Assembly: GCA_964546285.1 (NCBI GenBank)
Contig: CAZJJK010000046.1
Coordinates: forward strand, 1-24,364
Reading direction: 5' to 3'
DNA from: CAZJJK01 sp964546285
GTDB lineage: Bacteria; Spirochaetota; Spirochaetia; Treponematales; Breznakiellaceae
DNA length: 24,364 nucleotides
Under the pieces are notes generated by a model. It made no database searches. It saw nothing but the letters and a program-made list of their open reading frames with translations, and had not been told where the DNA came from. The position numbers were made by a program, and so were the translations under genes. Positions 1 through 6,626 of the stretch are shown here, in pieces (position 1 is the first letter of the stretch; each line of letters opens with the position of its first letter).

Positions 1-717
1 GCCTTGTTCACGGTAATCGCGGGCGCCTTTGTTTATGGTATACTGCATGCCGCTGGACCAGGCCACCGAAAAACCGTCCTCTTTTCGCTGTTTTTACAGC
101 GTCGCGCCAAGCTTTGGGAACCGTTGGCAGCGGGTTTGTTATCCGCCACCGTCCACGCCTCGGTGGGGGTTCTACTGGTCGCCCTGATAAGTCTGGCAAC
201 GGGAGCGGTTGCATCGCTAGGCAGTCTGGAATCAGCCCGTGTTTGGCTGGAAGGCGGGACCTTTGTAATACTGGGTTTAGTGGCCGCGCTTTTAGCTATC
301 CGCCCTATCATAAAAATCGTGACAACCAGAAAAACAAAAACCATATCAAACGCCAGCGATGAAATAAATGAAGGGTCAACCACGCGAAAAAACAGAGGTC
401 GCCTTTATGCCATCGCCGCGATGACCAGCCTAGTGCCCTGCCCAGGCGCCACAATGCTACTCTTATTCGCTATGTATATCGATCAAACTCCGCTAGGCAT
501 CATCGGAGTAATAGCTATGTCCTTTGGCATGGCCCTGGTAATTGCCGCCGCTGGCTATATGGCTTATTTCGGTAGAAACGGGCTTTTTTACCGGCTAAAA
601 ACCCGACAAGCGCTCATTGAATTTGTAACTACTCTGTTGGAACTCGTTTCGTACCTTGTCATGCTTATTTTTGCTTTATGGGCTGCATGGCCCTTCCTTA
701 GGTCGCTAGTATCATAG
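1..717 (+). CDS. NicO/RcnA-family metal efflux permease (5' truncated by window edge)
   Basis: The reading frame is open from the first base and has no convincing start. An in-frame TTG at position 4 has no visible Shine-Dalgarno, so the N-terminus probably lies upstream of the window. The protein is membrane-embedded. Near the start it has the family hallmark HAAGPGHRK (compare HxxGPGHGK in NicO/RcnA/HoxN-like nickel and cobalt transporters). The second conserved motif, SLVPCPGATML, lies at the start of the second helical bundle. Between the bundles is a charged cytoplasmic-type loop of about 27 residues (TTRKTKT to RKNRGR). It has no histidine run, unlike the His-rich loop of RcnA, so the metal is uncertain. 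Family knowledge points to export of Ni2+ or Co2+, or of a related cation, across the inner membrane. It stands alone, with a MITE-like element downstream. Confidence 0.75.
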   Translation, partial: ALFTVIAGAFVYGILHAAGPGHRKTVLFSLFLQRRAKLWEPLAAGLLSATVHASVGVLLVALISLATGAVASLGSLESARVWLEGGTFVILGLVAALLAIRPIIKIVTTRKTKTISNASDEINEGSTTRKNRGRLYAIAAMTSLVPCPGATMLLLFAMYIDQTPLGIIGVIAMSFGMALVIAAAGYMAYFGRNGLFYRLKTRQALIEFVTTLLELVSYLVMLIFALWAAWPFLRSLVS

Positions 718-817
718 GGCAGCGTAAAATACCGCGTAGACCTTTTTCGCTAAAGCTGAACTCCACATTAAGCATATAGGCTCACTTAACAAGTTTGCCT
801 CTATTTCCATGAAGTAT

Positions 818-1009
818 TTACTGCTGCCAATTTTGTTGAAGCTTTAAGATACTAATTATCGAAAAGCAATGGAAACGACGAGACTACGAATCTATGCTTT
901 GATTTTACTAGCCCGCTTAGTACTAGTTCCGACTTAAGACCTGTGATGGTACTTATTCATGTCTTTTCTAAAAATGAAGATACATGTGCAACAAAATTGG
1001 CAGCAGTTA
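818..1009. mobile_element. MITE-like element with 18-19 bp perfect terminal inverted repeats and TTA direct repeat
   Basis: Positions 821-838 (CTGCTGCCAATTTTGTTG) are the exact reverse complement of 989-1006. Both copies are flanked by TTA (818-820 and 1007-1009), which looks like a 3-bp target-site duplication. The 150-bp interior is visibly richer in A and T than the flanking genes and holds no convincing coding sequence. The right-hand TTA provides the stop codon of the neighbouring minus-strand gene, so insertion took place at or next to the gene end. A non-autonomous transposon relic (MITE) is the best explanation. A long-looped RNA hairpin acting as a bidirectional terminator is the alternative. 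No second copy was noticed in the window. Confidence 0.5.
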
Positions 1010-1657
1010 GCTCTCTTTCCGAAACTGCTTCACTTTTCCCCTCTGGCCAGACTCACGAAACCCAAGCGCGCGTAAATAGGCGGCGTGAGCCGGGACAGCG
1101 GCTTCCGCGGTAAAAGCGGTGGGAAACGGCGTTAGACTGGCGGCAGCTGTCTCAAAGAAGAAACGGGCGTTTTTCAGGTCGCGGTAAGCTGGCACGGCGT
1201 AATCCAATACCATAGCGATAACATCGCCAGGCAAGCGCCTAAACGCGATCATGGAAACGGGGAGGGTCTCGCGCAAAATAAAACAAGCTTCCGTTCCCGC
1301 CAAAGCGCCAGATGAGGGGTCTGGATCAAAAGAGGGGAAGAAACGTCTTATATCATCGGCATGAAAAGTCAAAAAGCGTGTAGCGTACTCATCCTTAGCT
1401 GGATCGATATAATACAATTCAAACGTGAACGCTTTCCGTTCGTCTTTGGTTAACTGAACGAGAAAATACGCGTTGACGATAATAACAAAAACATTGAGGG
1501 CTAAGACCGGCCACGCGTCAATCATGGCGCCGTAGGCGGCAAAAGCGGCCGAACCGGCTAGGTTCACTATCCTGAGCCGTTTAATATTACGCAGGGTTAG
1601 ACTGATGGCCACGACAATGGAAGCCGCGGTGCCAAGCCCTTCTATCCAAGTGTTCAT
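1007..1657 (-). CDS. YgjV-type inner membrane protein with a C-terminal acyltransferase-like domain
   Basis: I chose the ATG at 1657 because AAGGAGA precedes it at ideal spacing. A longer frame opening at 1690 would place that ribosome-binding site inside the gene. The 216-residue protein begins with three hydrophobic segments (about residues 3-70: WIEGLGTAASIVVAISLTL, then NLAGSAAFAAYGAMI, then VLALNVFVIIVNAYFL), a pattern like YgjV and PnuC/SWEET-like small membrane proteins. The rest (about 85-216) is soluble. Its elements LDYAVPAYRD and HAAYLRALGF near the end resemble the last strands of a GNAT acyltransferase fold. No catalytic or substrate assignment is possible from sequence alone. 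Its stop codon sits inside the TTA repeat of the adjacent MITE-like element. Confidence 0.65.
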   Translation of the reverse strand: MNTWIEGLGTAASIVVAISLTLRNIKRLRIVNLAGSAAFAAYGAMIDAWPVLALNVFVIIVNAYFLVQLTKDERKAFTFELYYIDPAKDEYATRFLTFHADDIRRFFPSFDPDPSSGALAGTEACFILRETLPVSMIAFRRLPGDVIAMVLDYAVPAYRDLKNARFFFETAAASLTPFPTAFTAEAAVPAHAAYLRALGFRESGQRGKVKQFRKES

Positions 1658-1998
1658 TATTCTCCTTCGCTTCAGCGTATTCACGCTCAAGCTTCAAACT
1701 TTCCAAGAACTGATCACTCAGTTTGCCATGCGCCTTCACTAAGCGTTTTAGCGGTATGCGTGGCCTAAGGATCATATCGGCGCTATCCTAGTTTGCCGTA
1801 CCAATCAGGGCGGCAACGCGGCCTTCCGCTTCCCGTTGGGACAATACCCGCCACGGCTCCCCGTATTCAAGACCTTCCACATTTGAGCGTCAACAGTGAG
1901 CACGGCGACCATGGAGACGAAAGCTCTGAAAGTGACGGTATTTAATGCTAAAGAAGCTTGTATTAGTGGACCGCTCTATCGTACGATCATGAGTATAC

Positions 1999-2691
1999 AT
2001 GCGCCCTTATACGCTACCCCATGGACTAAGACTCCTTTATGAAGACCGCGAGCTTCTTGTGGTAACCAAACCTTCAGGCTTACTCACCATAGCCGCTGGC
2101 GCCGCGAACGACCGCACGGTTTATTGGATACTCAGTGAATACTTACGCAGAAAGGGCGAAAAACGCCGGGCGGCCGTGGTTCATCGCTTGGATAGAGACA
2201 GCTCTGGCGTTCTCCTCTTCGCGAAATCCGAGGAAGCCAAGCGCCGCCTTATGAAAAACTGGAACGAAAATGTGACGGAGCGCGTGTATATAGCGCTAGC
2301 CGAAGGCCGCTTCCCAGAGGAAAGCGGCCTTATCGACCAGCCCTTAGGTGAGGACCGTAACGGGAAAATGATAGTTCTTTTTAACGGCGTCACCGCCCGG
2401 ACACGTTGGCGCGTTATTGGAGAGGGGAAAAAGCATTCTTTATTAAAAGTAGAATTAGAGACGGGAAGACGGAATCAAATCCGGGCCCATCTTAGCTGGT
2501 TCCAACACCCTGTCGCCGGTGATCGAAAATATGGCGCGGCCACCGATCCTTTAGGCCGTCTCTGTCTGCACGCCGAAAGTTTAGCGTTCCATCATCCAAT
2601 GACAGGCGCTGAGCTACGCTTTGAGGTTTCGGCTCCTCCAGAGTTTAGCCGCTTTCTTTACCACAAAAAACAAAACTATCCATCACCCTAA
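1999..2691 (+). CDS. RluA-family RNA pseudouridine synthase
   Basis: This 230-residue protein should isomerise specific uridines to pseudouridine in rRNA or tRNA in the cytoplasm. The catalytic motif VVHRLDRDSSGVLLFAKS is present, with the nucleophilic aspartate in HRLDRDSSG (about residue 66). Downstream family motifs are TERVYIALAEG, ELETGRRNQIRAHL and HPVAGDRKYG, followed by LCLHAESLAFHHP. The protein starts directly with the catalytic fold and has no N-terminal S4 domain. That is more like RluA and TruC than RluC or RluD, so the target site cannot be assigned. The start ATG at 1999 has only a weak ribosome-binding site. The gene converges with the minus-strand membrane gene, with eight bases between the two stop codons. 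Confidence 0.9.
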   Translation: MRPYTLPHGLRLLYEDRELLVVTKPSGLLTIAAGAANDRTVYWILSEYLRRKGEKRRAAVVHRLDRDSSGVLLFAKSEEAKRRLMKNWNENVTERVYIALAEGRFPEESGLIDQPLGEDRNGKMIVLFNGVTARTRWRVIGEGKKHSLLKVELETGRRNQIRAHLSWFQHPVAGDRKYGAATDPLGRLCLHAESLAFHHPMTGAELRFEVSAPPEFSRFLYHKKQNYPSP

Positions 2692-2699
2692 AACGCTTC

Positions 2700-3509
2700 T
2701 CAGTCTTTCCAAGGGAAAAGCAGGCTTTTAATAGATCTGGTTCCAGTTTTCTCTCTATCTTCGGCGATAAGCTCCTCCCAGGGAATTTTTTTTCTATTCG
2801 CTTCCGGATATTCTTCTAAATAATCGTATTTCCGCAAACGCAAGCGTAAGGCCTCATCTAAGAACAAGAGGATTCCACCAGGCCCCGGCGCTAGAAACGC
2901 CAAGAAAAACGAAATGACAAAAAGGACTAAGTTATGGAATAATATAAAAATAGAGAATCCAGGGTTATCAAAGAAAATGATAAAGCTTTTCTTTATAACC
3001 TTACGTAGCTTTGTGTCCAAACGCCCGCGAACAGGATAAAAATACTGAGCGGCGAGCATAAGCACCATCATCGTCCAAAATACCAAAGCCGCGGCGAAAA
3101 CGCCCAGCAACGAACCAAACTGAAGGTAAAACGGCAAAGCTATATAAGCTAATCCGACCAAAACTAAAGAAAAGGCGCCAAAAAAAAGGCCGGCTGGCCA
3201 AGCCTGCTTAAAGGACCTAAAAAAATCCTTAAAACCAAAGCTGCCATAATCCGAAAGGGCGCGTATATTTAGCGCCGCCATAGCCAGATAGATAAAACAC
3301 CATAGCGCGCCAATAATCATAATAGCGAAGGCTATGACAGGATAATCAATAAAAAGAGGCGGAATCAGGCTAGGGATAGCGAACGAGGCAAGAAAGCCTA
3401 AGTTGATGAAGGCGATCCGGAATAGATTATCCCATAAATCATAAAAAGTCTTCTTAATAAGGAAACCAATCATAAGCGTACTATACGACGCATTGGGCGC
3501 TTGGTCCAT
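2700..3509 (-). CDS. Conserved multi-pass membrane protein of unknown function (possibly DUF624/YesL-like)
   Basis: The 269-residue product has about six hydrophobic segments: near residues 30-50, 55-85, 108-130, 133-155, 180-200 and 203-225. A charged cytosolic tail follows (EYPEANRKKIPWEELIAEDREKTG), ending in SLLFPWKD. The layout of alternating hydrophobic pairs and an amphipathic tail resembles DUF624/YesL-like proteins that sit near transporters, but I see no decisive motif. The start is uncertain. The ATG at 3509 is preceded at once by a 14-bp perfect palindrome rather than a ribosome-binding site. The next ATG, at 3473 (MIGFLIKKTFYDLWDN), fits the family's usual N-terminus better. It lies back to back with the riboflavin operon leader. 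Confidence 0.6.
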   Translation of the reverse strand: MDQAPNASYSTLMIGFLIKKTFYDLWDNLFRIAFINLGFLASFAIPSLIPPLFIDYPVIAFAIMIIGALWCFIYLAMAALNIRALSDYGSFGFKDFFRSFKQAWPAGLFFGAFSLVLVGLAYIALPFYLQFGSLLGVFAAALVFWTMMVLMLAAQYFYPVRGRLDTKLRKVIKKSFIIFFDNPGFSIFILFHNLVLFVISFFLAFLAPGPGGILLFLDEALRLRLRKYDYLEEYPEANRKKIPWEELIAEDREKTGTRSIKSLLFPWKD

Positions 3510-3510
3510 G

Positions 3511-3524
3511 GGCCGATATCGGCC
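3511..3524. repeat. 14-bp perfect palindrome GGCCGATATCGGCC
   Basis: The palindrome lies in the spacer between the divergent membrane gene (minus) and the riboflavin operon leader (plus). Outer arms GGTC (3503-3506) and GACC (3527-3530) extend the symmetry with short interruptions. It could be an operator or a small hairpin. No regulator in the window is clearly linked to it. Confidence 0.4.
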
Positions 3525-3595
3525 TTGACCATAAGCGGATAGCGGATTATGGTAGGACTACGGACAACAGCCTTTATGGTTTGATTGTCCCGCAA

Positions 3596-3789
3596 GATTT
3601 TCGGGGTCGGGTGAGCTCGTACCGTTTTAGCGCGACCGGCATTGCTGGAGCCTAACGGCGGGTAATTCCCAATCGGCGGTTATAGCCCGCGACTTTCCGG
3701 AAACATCCGCGGCCAAAAGCGGATAGGTTTTCGGGAATTGAACCGGTGAGAGTCCGGTGCCGACGGTACAGTCCGGATGAAAGAAAATC
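3596..3789 (+). promoter_or_regulatory. FMN riboswitch aptamer (RFN element)
   Basis: The conserved RFN core is present in order: TTCGGGGTCGGGTGA at 3600-3614, ATTCCCAATCGGCGGT at 3665-3680, AGCCCGCGAC at 3683-3692, GGTGAGAGTCCGGTGCCGAC at 3745-3764, and GTACAGTCCGGATGAAAG at 3766-3783. Helix P1 closes perfectly between GATTTTC (3596-3602) and GAAAATC (3783-3789). P2 carries a long insertion (about 3615-3663) that can fold into a stacked hairpin: CCGTT 3622-3626 with AACGG 3654-3658, and inner CCGGC 3636-3640 with GCTGG 3644-3648. Established knowledge is that this element binds flavin mononucleotide and represses riboflavin synthesis or uptake genes. Here it leads directly into a riboflavin transport operon. 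It accounts for most of the 375-bp gene-free stretch from 3510 to 3884. Confidence 0.95.
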
Positions 3790-3832
3790 GAGCGCCCGTG
3801 GAAGCCCTCGGCTCCCTCGCCCGCCTTAAGTT

Positions 3833-3880
3833 AGCCCCGAAAATCCCATAAAAAGCGAAAACGATGGATTTTTGGAGGCT
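3833..3880 (+). promoter_or_regulatory. Riboswitch expression platform: Shine-Dalgarno sequestor hairpin
   Basis: AGCCCCGAAAATCC (3833-3846) can pair with GGATTTTTGGAGGCT (3866-3880). This gives a stem of about 14 base pairs with A3876 bulged and one G-U pair. It buries the whole GGAGG Shine-Dalgarno (3874-3878) of rfuA. Bases 3835-3845 are also an exact 11-base complement of 3596-3606, the P1 5' strand of the aptamer plus the GGGG that follows. Forming P1 and forming this anti-sequestor are mutually exclusive. The arrangement predicts translational repression when FMN is bound. No U-rich intrinsic terminator is visible between the aptamer and the gene. Confidence 0.75.
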
Positions 3881-3884
3881 TAAT

Positions 3885-5000
3885 TTGAAAACTCTGTATC
3901 GGCGCCCCACACAACTAAATCGCACCCAACAAATGACCTTAGGGGGTACGGGTCCCGCTCTTCTCTTAACGCTCTTAACACTTCTATGCTTCATGCCAAG
4001 CCTGCTATTCGCGCTTGGCGGCTCGGAAAGCGCGCTGGACAGGAGCACGGAAACCATAGCCCCAAGGTCTATAGCGGTTTTTATTCCTGGCGTTCTATCC
4101 GGTAGCCCAATTTACGAGGAATTAGCGTCCGGCGTTAAGAACGCGGTTTCAAACCATGAAGATATTACGCTCACCATCGTGGAAGGCGGCTTTAATCAGG
4201 CGGACTGGGAAACCCAGCTCACATCCTTAGCGGCGGCTGGCGCTCATGATTTAATTGTTAGTTCCAACCCCGCCTTGCCGGAACTGGCAAAGGCCGTAGC
4301 CCAACGTTTTCCCAAGCAACATTTTCTGCTCTTGGACGGCGAATTATCGGGGAATCCTCGTATTTATACGCTCCGATACAATCAGCGCGAACAAGCGTTT
4401 CTCGCGGGCCACCTCGCCGCGCTCGCGACCCTGGCGGGTATGCCTAACGCCAACCAAGCCAAAAAAATCGGCCTTATCGCCGGCCAAGAATATCCAGCGA
4501 TGAATGATATTATTCTCCCCGGCTATATCGAAGGCGCCCGCTCCGTCGATCCAGATATAACGGTTGACTTCAGGGTTGTCGGCAACTGGTATGATGCCGC
4601 CCGCGCCGCCGACCTAAGCGCCGCGATGATACGTGACGGCGTCGATGTTATACTACCGATCGCCGGCGGCGCTAATCAGGGAGTAGTCCAAGCGACGGCG
4701 GACGCCGGTCTTTACGCGCTTTGGTTCGATATCAATGGCTACGCTATCAAACCGGGGACCATTATCGGTTCTTGCGTCCTCCGACAAGCGGAAGCCGCCC
4801 GTGAAAAAGTCAGCCTTTATCTTCAAGGGCTCTTACCCTTTGGAAAAGCTGAATTGGTCGGCGTGGCCGATGGCTATGTCGATTTTATCCAAGACGACCC
4901 CCTCTATCAGAACACCGTGCCCGAGGCTATACGGGAACGCCAAGCGGAACTAACACGTCGGCTAAAAAGCGGCGAGCTATCGCTTATTCCGGGAGCTTAG
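3885..5000 (+). CDS. rfuA: Riboflavin-binding protein of the RfuABCD ABC transporter (BMP/PnrA-like)
   Basis: This is the substrate-binding subunit of a BMP-family ABC importer. It should capture riboflavin outside the inner membrane and pass it to the permeases encoded downstream. I place the start at TTG 3885, six bases after GGAGG (3874-3878). An ATG at 3864 lies upstream of that site and inside the sequestor hairpin. The 371-residue product has a hydrophobic signal segment (about residues 24-42), then mature sequence from about LGGSESALD. BMP-like elements follow: RSIAVFIPGVLSGSPIYEE, a YNQREQAFLAG segment, and DVILPIAGGANQGVVQA. No canonical lipobox is visible. A cysteine occurs only inside the hydrophobic core (LTLLC), whereas T. 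pallidum RfuA is a lipoprotein. The FMN riboswitch upstream supports riboflavin over purine nucleosides as ligand. Confidence 0.88.
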   Translation: MKTLYRRPTQLNRTQQMTLGGTGPALLLTLLTLLCFMPSLLFALGGSESALDRSTETIAPRSIAVFIPGVLSGSPIYEELASGVKNAVSNHEDITLTIVEGGFNQADWETQLTSLAAAGAHDLIVSSNPALPELAKAVAQRFPKQHFLLLDGELSGNPRIYTLRYNQREQAFLAGHLAALATLAGMPNANQAKKIGLIAGQEYPAMNDIILPGYIEGARSVDPDITVDFRVVGNWYDAARAADLSAAMIRDGVDVILPIAGGANQGVVQATADAGLYALWFDINGYAIKPGTIIGSCVLRQAEAAREKVSLYLQGLLPFGKAELVGVADGYVDFIQDDPLYQNTVPEAIRERQAELTRRLKSGELSLIPGA

Positions 5001-5015
5001 GAACGTATAAACGCT

Positions 5016-6626
5016 ATGTCAGATCATCACCGCCTTGCTCTGAGACAACTAAGTAAATTCTATCCCGAAGGCGGGGTCCAAGCGCTAGACAATATCGATT
5101 TTGACGCGAGCTCTGGCGAAATTCACGCTTTGGTTGGTGAAAATGGAGCGGGAAAATCCACCTTGGTACGTCTAGCGTCAGGCTTTATCAGTCCAAGCGC
5201 GGGGGGTATATGGATAGACGGGAAACCGACGCGCTTCCGCTACCCCTCAGACGCTCTAAAGGCTGGAGTGGGGCTCGTTCCGCAACATCCAACGATAATA
5301 CCCGGCTTTAAAGTATGGGAAGATTGCGCTCTCGGCGCTGAAAAAGCGTCATTTGGTATCCTTAGGCGGCATAAATTGATAGCTGATTTAAGAGTGCTAA
5401 GCGAGCGCTGGAGCTTTAATCTTAATCCGCGCGATGACGCCGAGGCTTTAGGCGTCGGCGAACGACAGAAAGAGGCGCTGCTCGCTCTCTTGTATCGCGA
5501 TGTCACTTTTTTTCTCTTGGATGAACCCACGGCCGTACTAACGCCTGATGAAAAAGAGAAATTTTTCGAGCTCCTCCATGATCTGCGGGCGGATGGACGG
5601 GGTATCGTCCTAATTTCCCATAAGCTGGATGAGGTTCTCGCGGTGGCTGATCGGATTAGCGTTATACGTCATGGTAAAATAGTCCATTCAGGACCGCGCC
5701 AAAGTTTTGATGAAAAAGTGATTATGGCAAAACTTTTTGGTATTTACCATAACAAGGCGACGACAGCCGCCAATGCGCGAGCGGGCGCGGACAGCGATAA
5801 AACGAGCGGCCCTACGGAGGAGCTTGACTCGGAAAGCTCTAAAGGTCTTTTAGTAAAGTCCTTAACCGTGGAAAGCCCCGCCCGTCCCTTTCTCAGAGGC
5901 TGCTCCTTCCACGCCGCCCGCGGCCGCGTGACCGGTATCGCGGGCGTACGGGATAGCGGAACGGAAACCTTGGAATTAGCGCTTGCCGGTTTCTTGTTCG
6001 CGGCCGCCGGTTCCATCGCCATAGACGGAGAAATGATTACCAACCAAGGCGGTGCGGCCTTTCGCGCGGCGGGGGGGGCCTATGTTCCAGCGGATCGCAT
6101 GAAAGACGCTTTGGCGCCTAGTTTACCTCTCGCTTTCAATTTGGCCATTCACGCTCAGGGCAGACAGCCTAGCCCCCTGCGCGACAGGCTCGGCTGGCTT
6201 AAGCCCTCAGCTTATTACCTCTGGGCAAAAAAACTGATGCGAAACGCCGGCGTCCAGGGCGACCCTAAGCGGCCAGCGGGGAGTTATTCCGGCGGCTCCT
6301 TGCAACGCATGATTGTGTCACGAGAGTTAGCCGAGGATCCAGCTTTTCTCCTTATGGTAGACCCGGGCTGGGGTTTAGACGCGGCCGCTCGTATACAGCT
6401 GGAAGACCAATTGCGCTCATTAGCGGAAAACAATACGGCTATTTTGCTGATATCCACCGATTTAGATGAGCTAGTCTCCATCGCCGACGAAATATTGGTT
6501 TTGCGTGACGGCCGCCTTGTCGCAAAGTTCCCAAATCCAAAAGAGGAAGAAGGGGAACGCTATTTGCGTGAAAAAATAAGCGAGGCGATGGTGGCGAACC
6601 GCGACAAAGAGAGGCTGGTTCCTTGA
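5016..6626 (+). CDS. rfuB: ATP-binding subunit of the RfuABCD riboflavin importer (two NBDs)
   Basis: This 536-residue tandem ABC ATPase should power riboflavin import. NBD1 is intact: Walker A GENGAGKST at residues 41-49, Q-loop Gln90, signature LGVGERQ at 145-151, Walker B FFLLDEP with Glu170, and H-loop His202. NBD2 (about 278-520) is degenerate. Its P-loop region, AGVRDSGTET (309-318), lacks the lysine. Its signature is SYSGGSLQR (423-431). Its Walker B, LLMVDPGWGLD (446-455), has proline where the catalytic glutamate is expected. An asymmetric, impaired second site is usual for the sugar/nucleoside (BMP-type) branch. The linker at 248-277 is charged and low in complexity. The gene starts 15 bases after rfuA, and its TGA overlaps the TTG of rfuC. 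Confidence 0.9.
   Translation: MSDHHRLALRQLSKFYPEGGVQALDNIDFDASSGEIHALVGENGAGKSTLVRLASGFISPSAGGIWIDGKPTRFRYPSDALKAGVGLVPQHPTIIPGFKVWEDCALGAEKASFGILRRHKLIADLRVLSERWSFNLNPRDDAEALGVGERQKEALLALLYRDVTFFLLDEPTAVLTPDEKEKFFELLHDLRADGRGIVLISHKLDEVLAVADRISVIRHGKIVHSGPRQSFDEKVIMAKLFGIYHNKATTAANARAGADSDKTSGPTEELDSESSKGLLVKSLTVESPARPFLRGCSFHAARGRVTGIAGVRDSGTETLELALAGFLFAAAGSIAIDGEMITNQGGAAFRAAGGAYVPADRMKDALAPSLPLAFNLAIHAQGRQPSPLRDRLGWLKPSAYYLWAKKLMRNAGVQGDPKRPAGSYSGGSLQRMIVSRELAEDPAFLLMVDPGWGLDAAARIQLEDQLRSLAENNTAILLISTDLDELVSIADEILVLRDGRLVAKFPNPKEEEGERYLREKISEAMVANRDKERLVP

Noticed and set aside
1587..1775. 62-codon minus-strand frame overlapping the start of the YgjV-type gene
   Set aside because: It reads out of frame through the well-supported gene for about 70 bases and has no ribosome-binding site. 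Its first part is considered only as a possible remnant.
5016..6626. Sugar or purine nucleoside transport as the role of the BMP-type operon
   Set aside because: The FMN riboswitch directly upstream makes riboflavin the much better substrate prediction.
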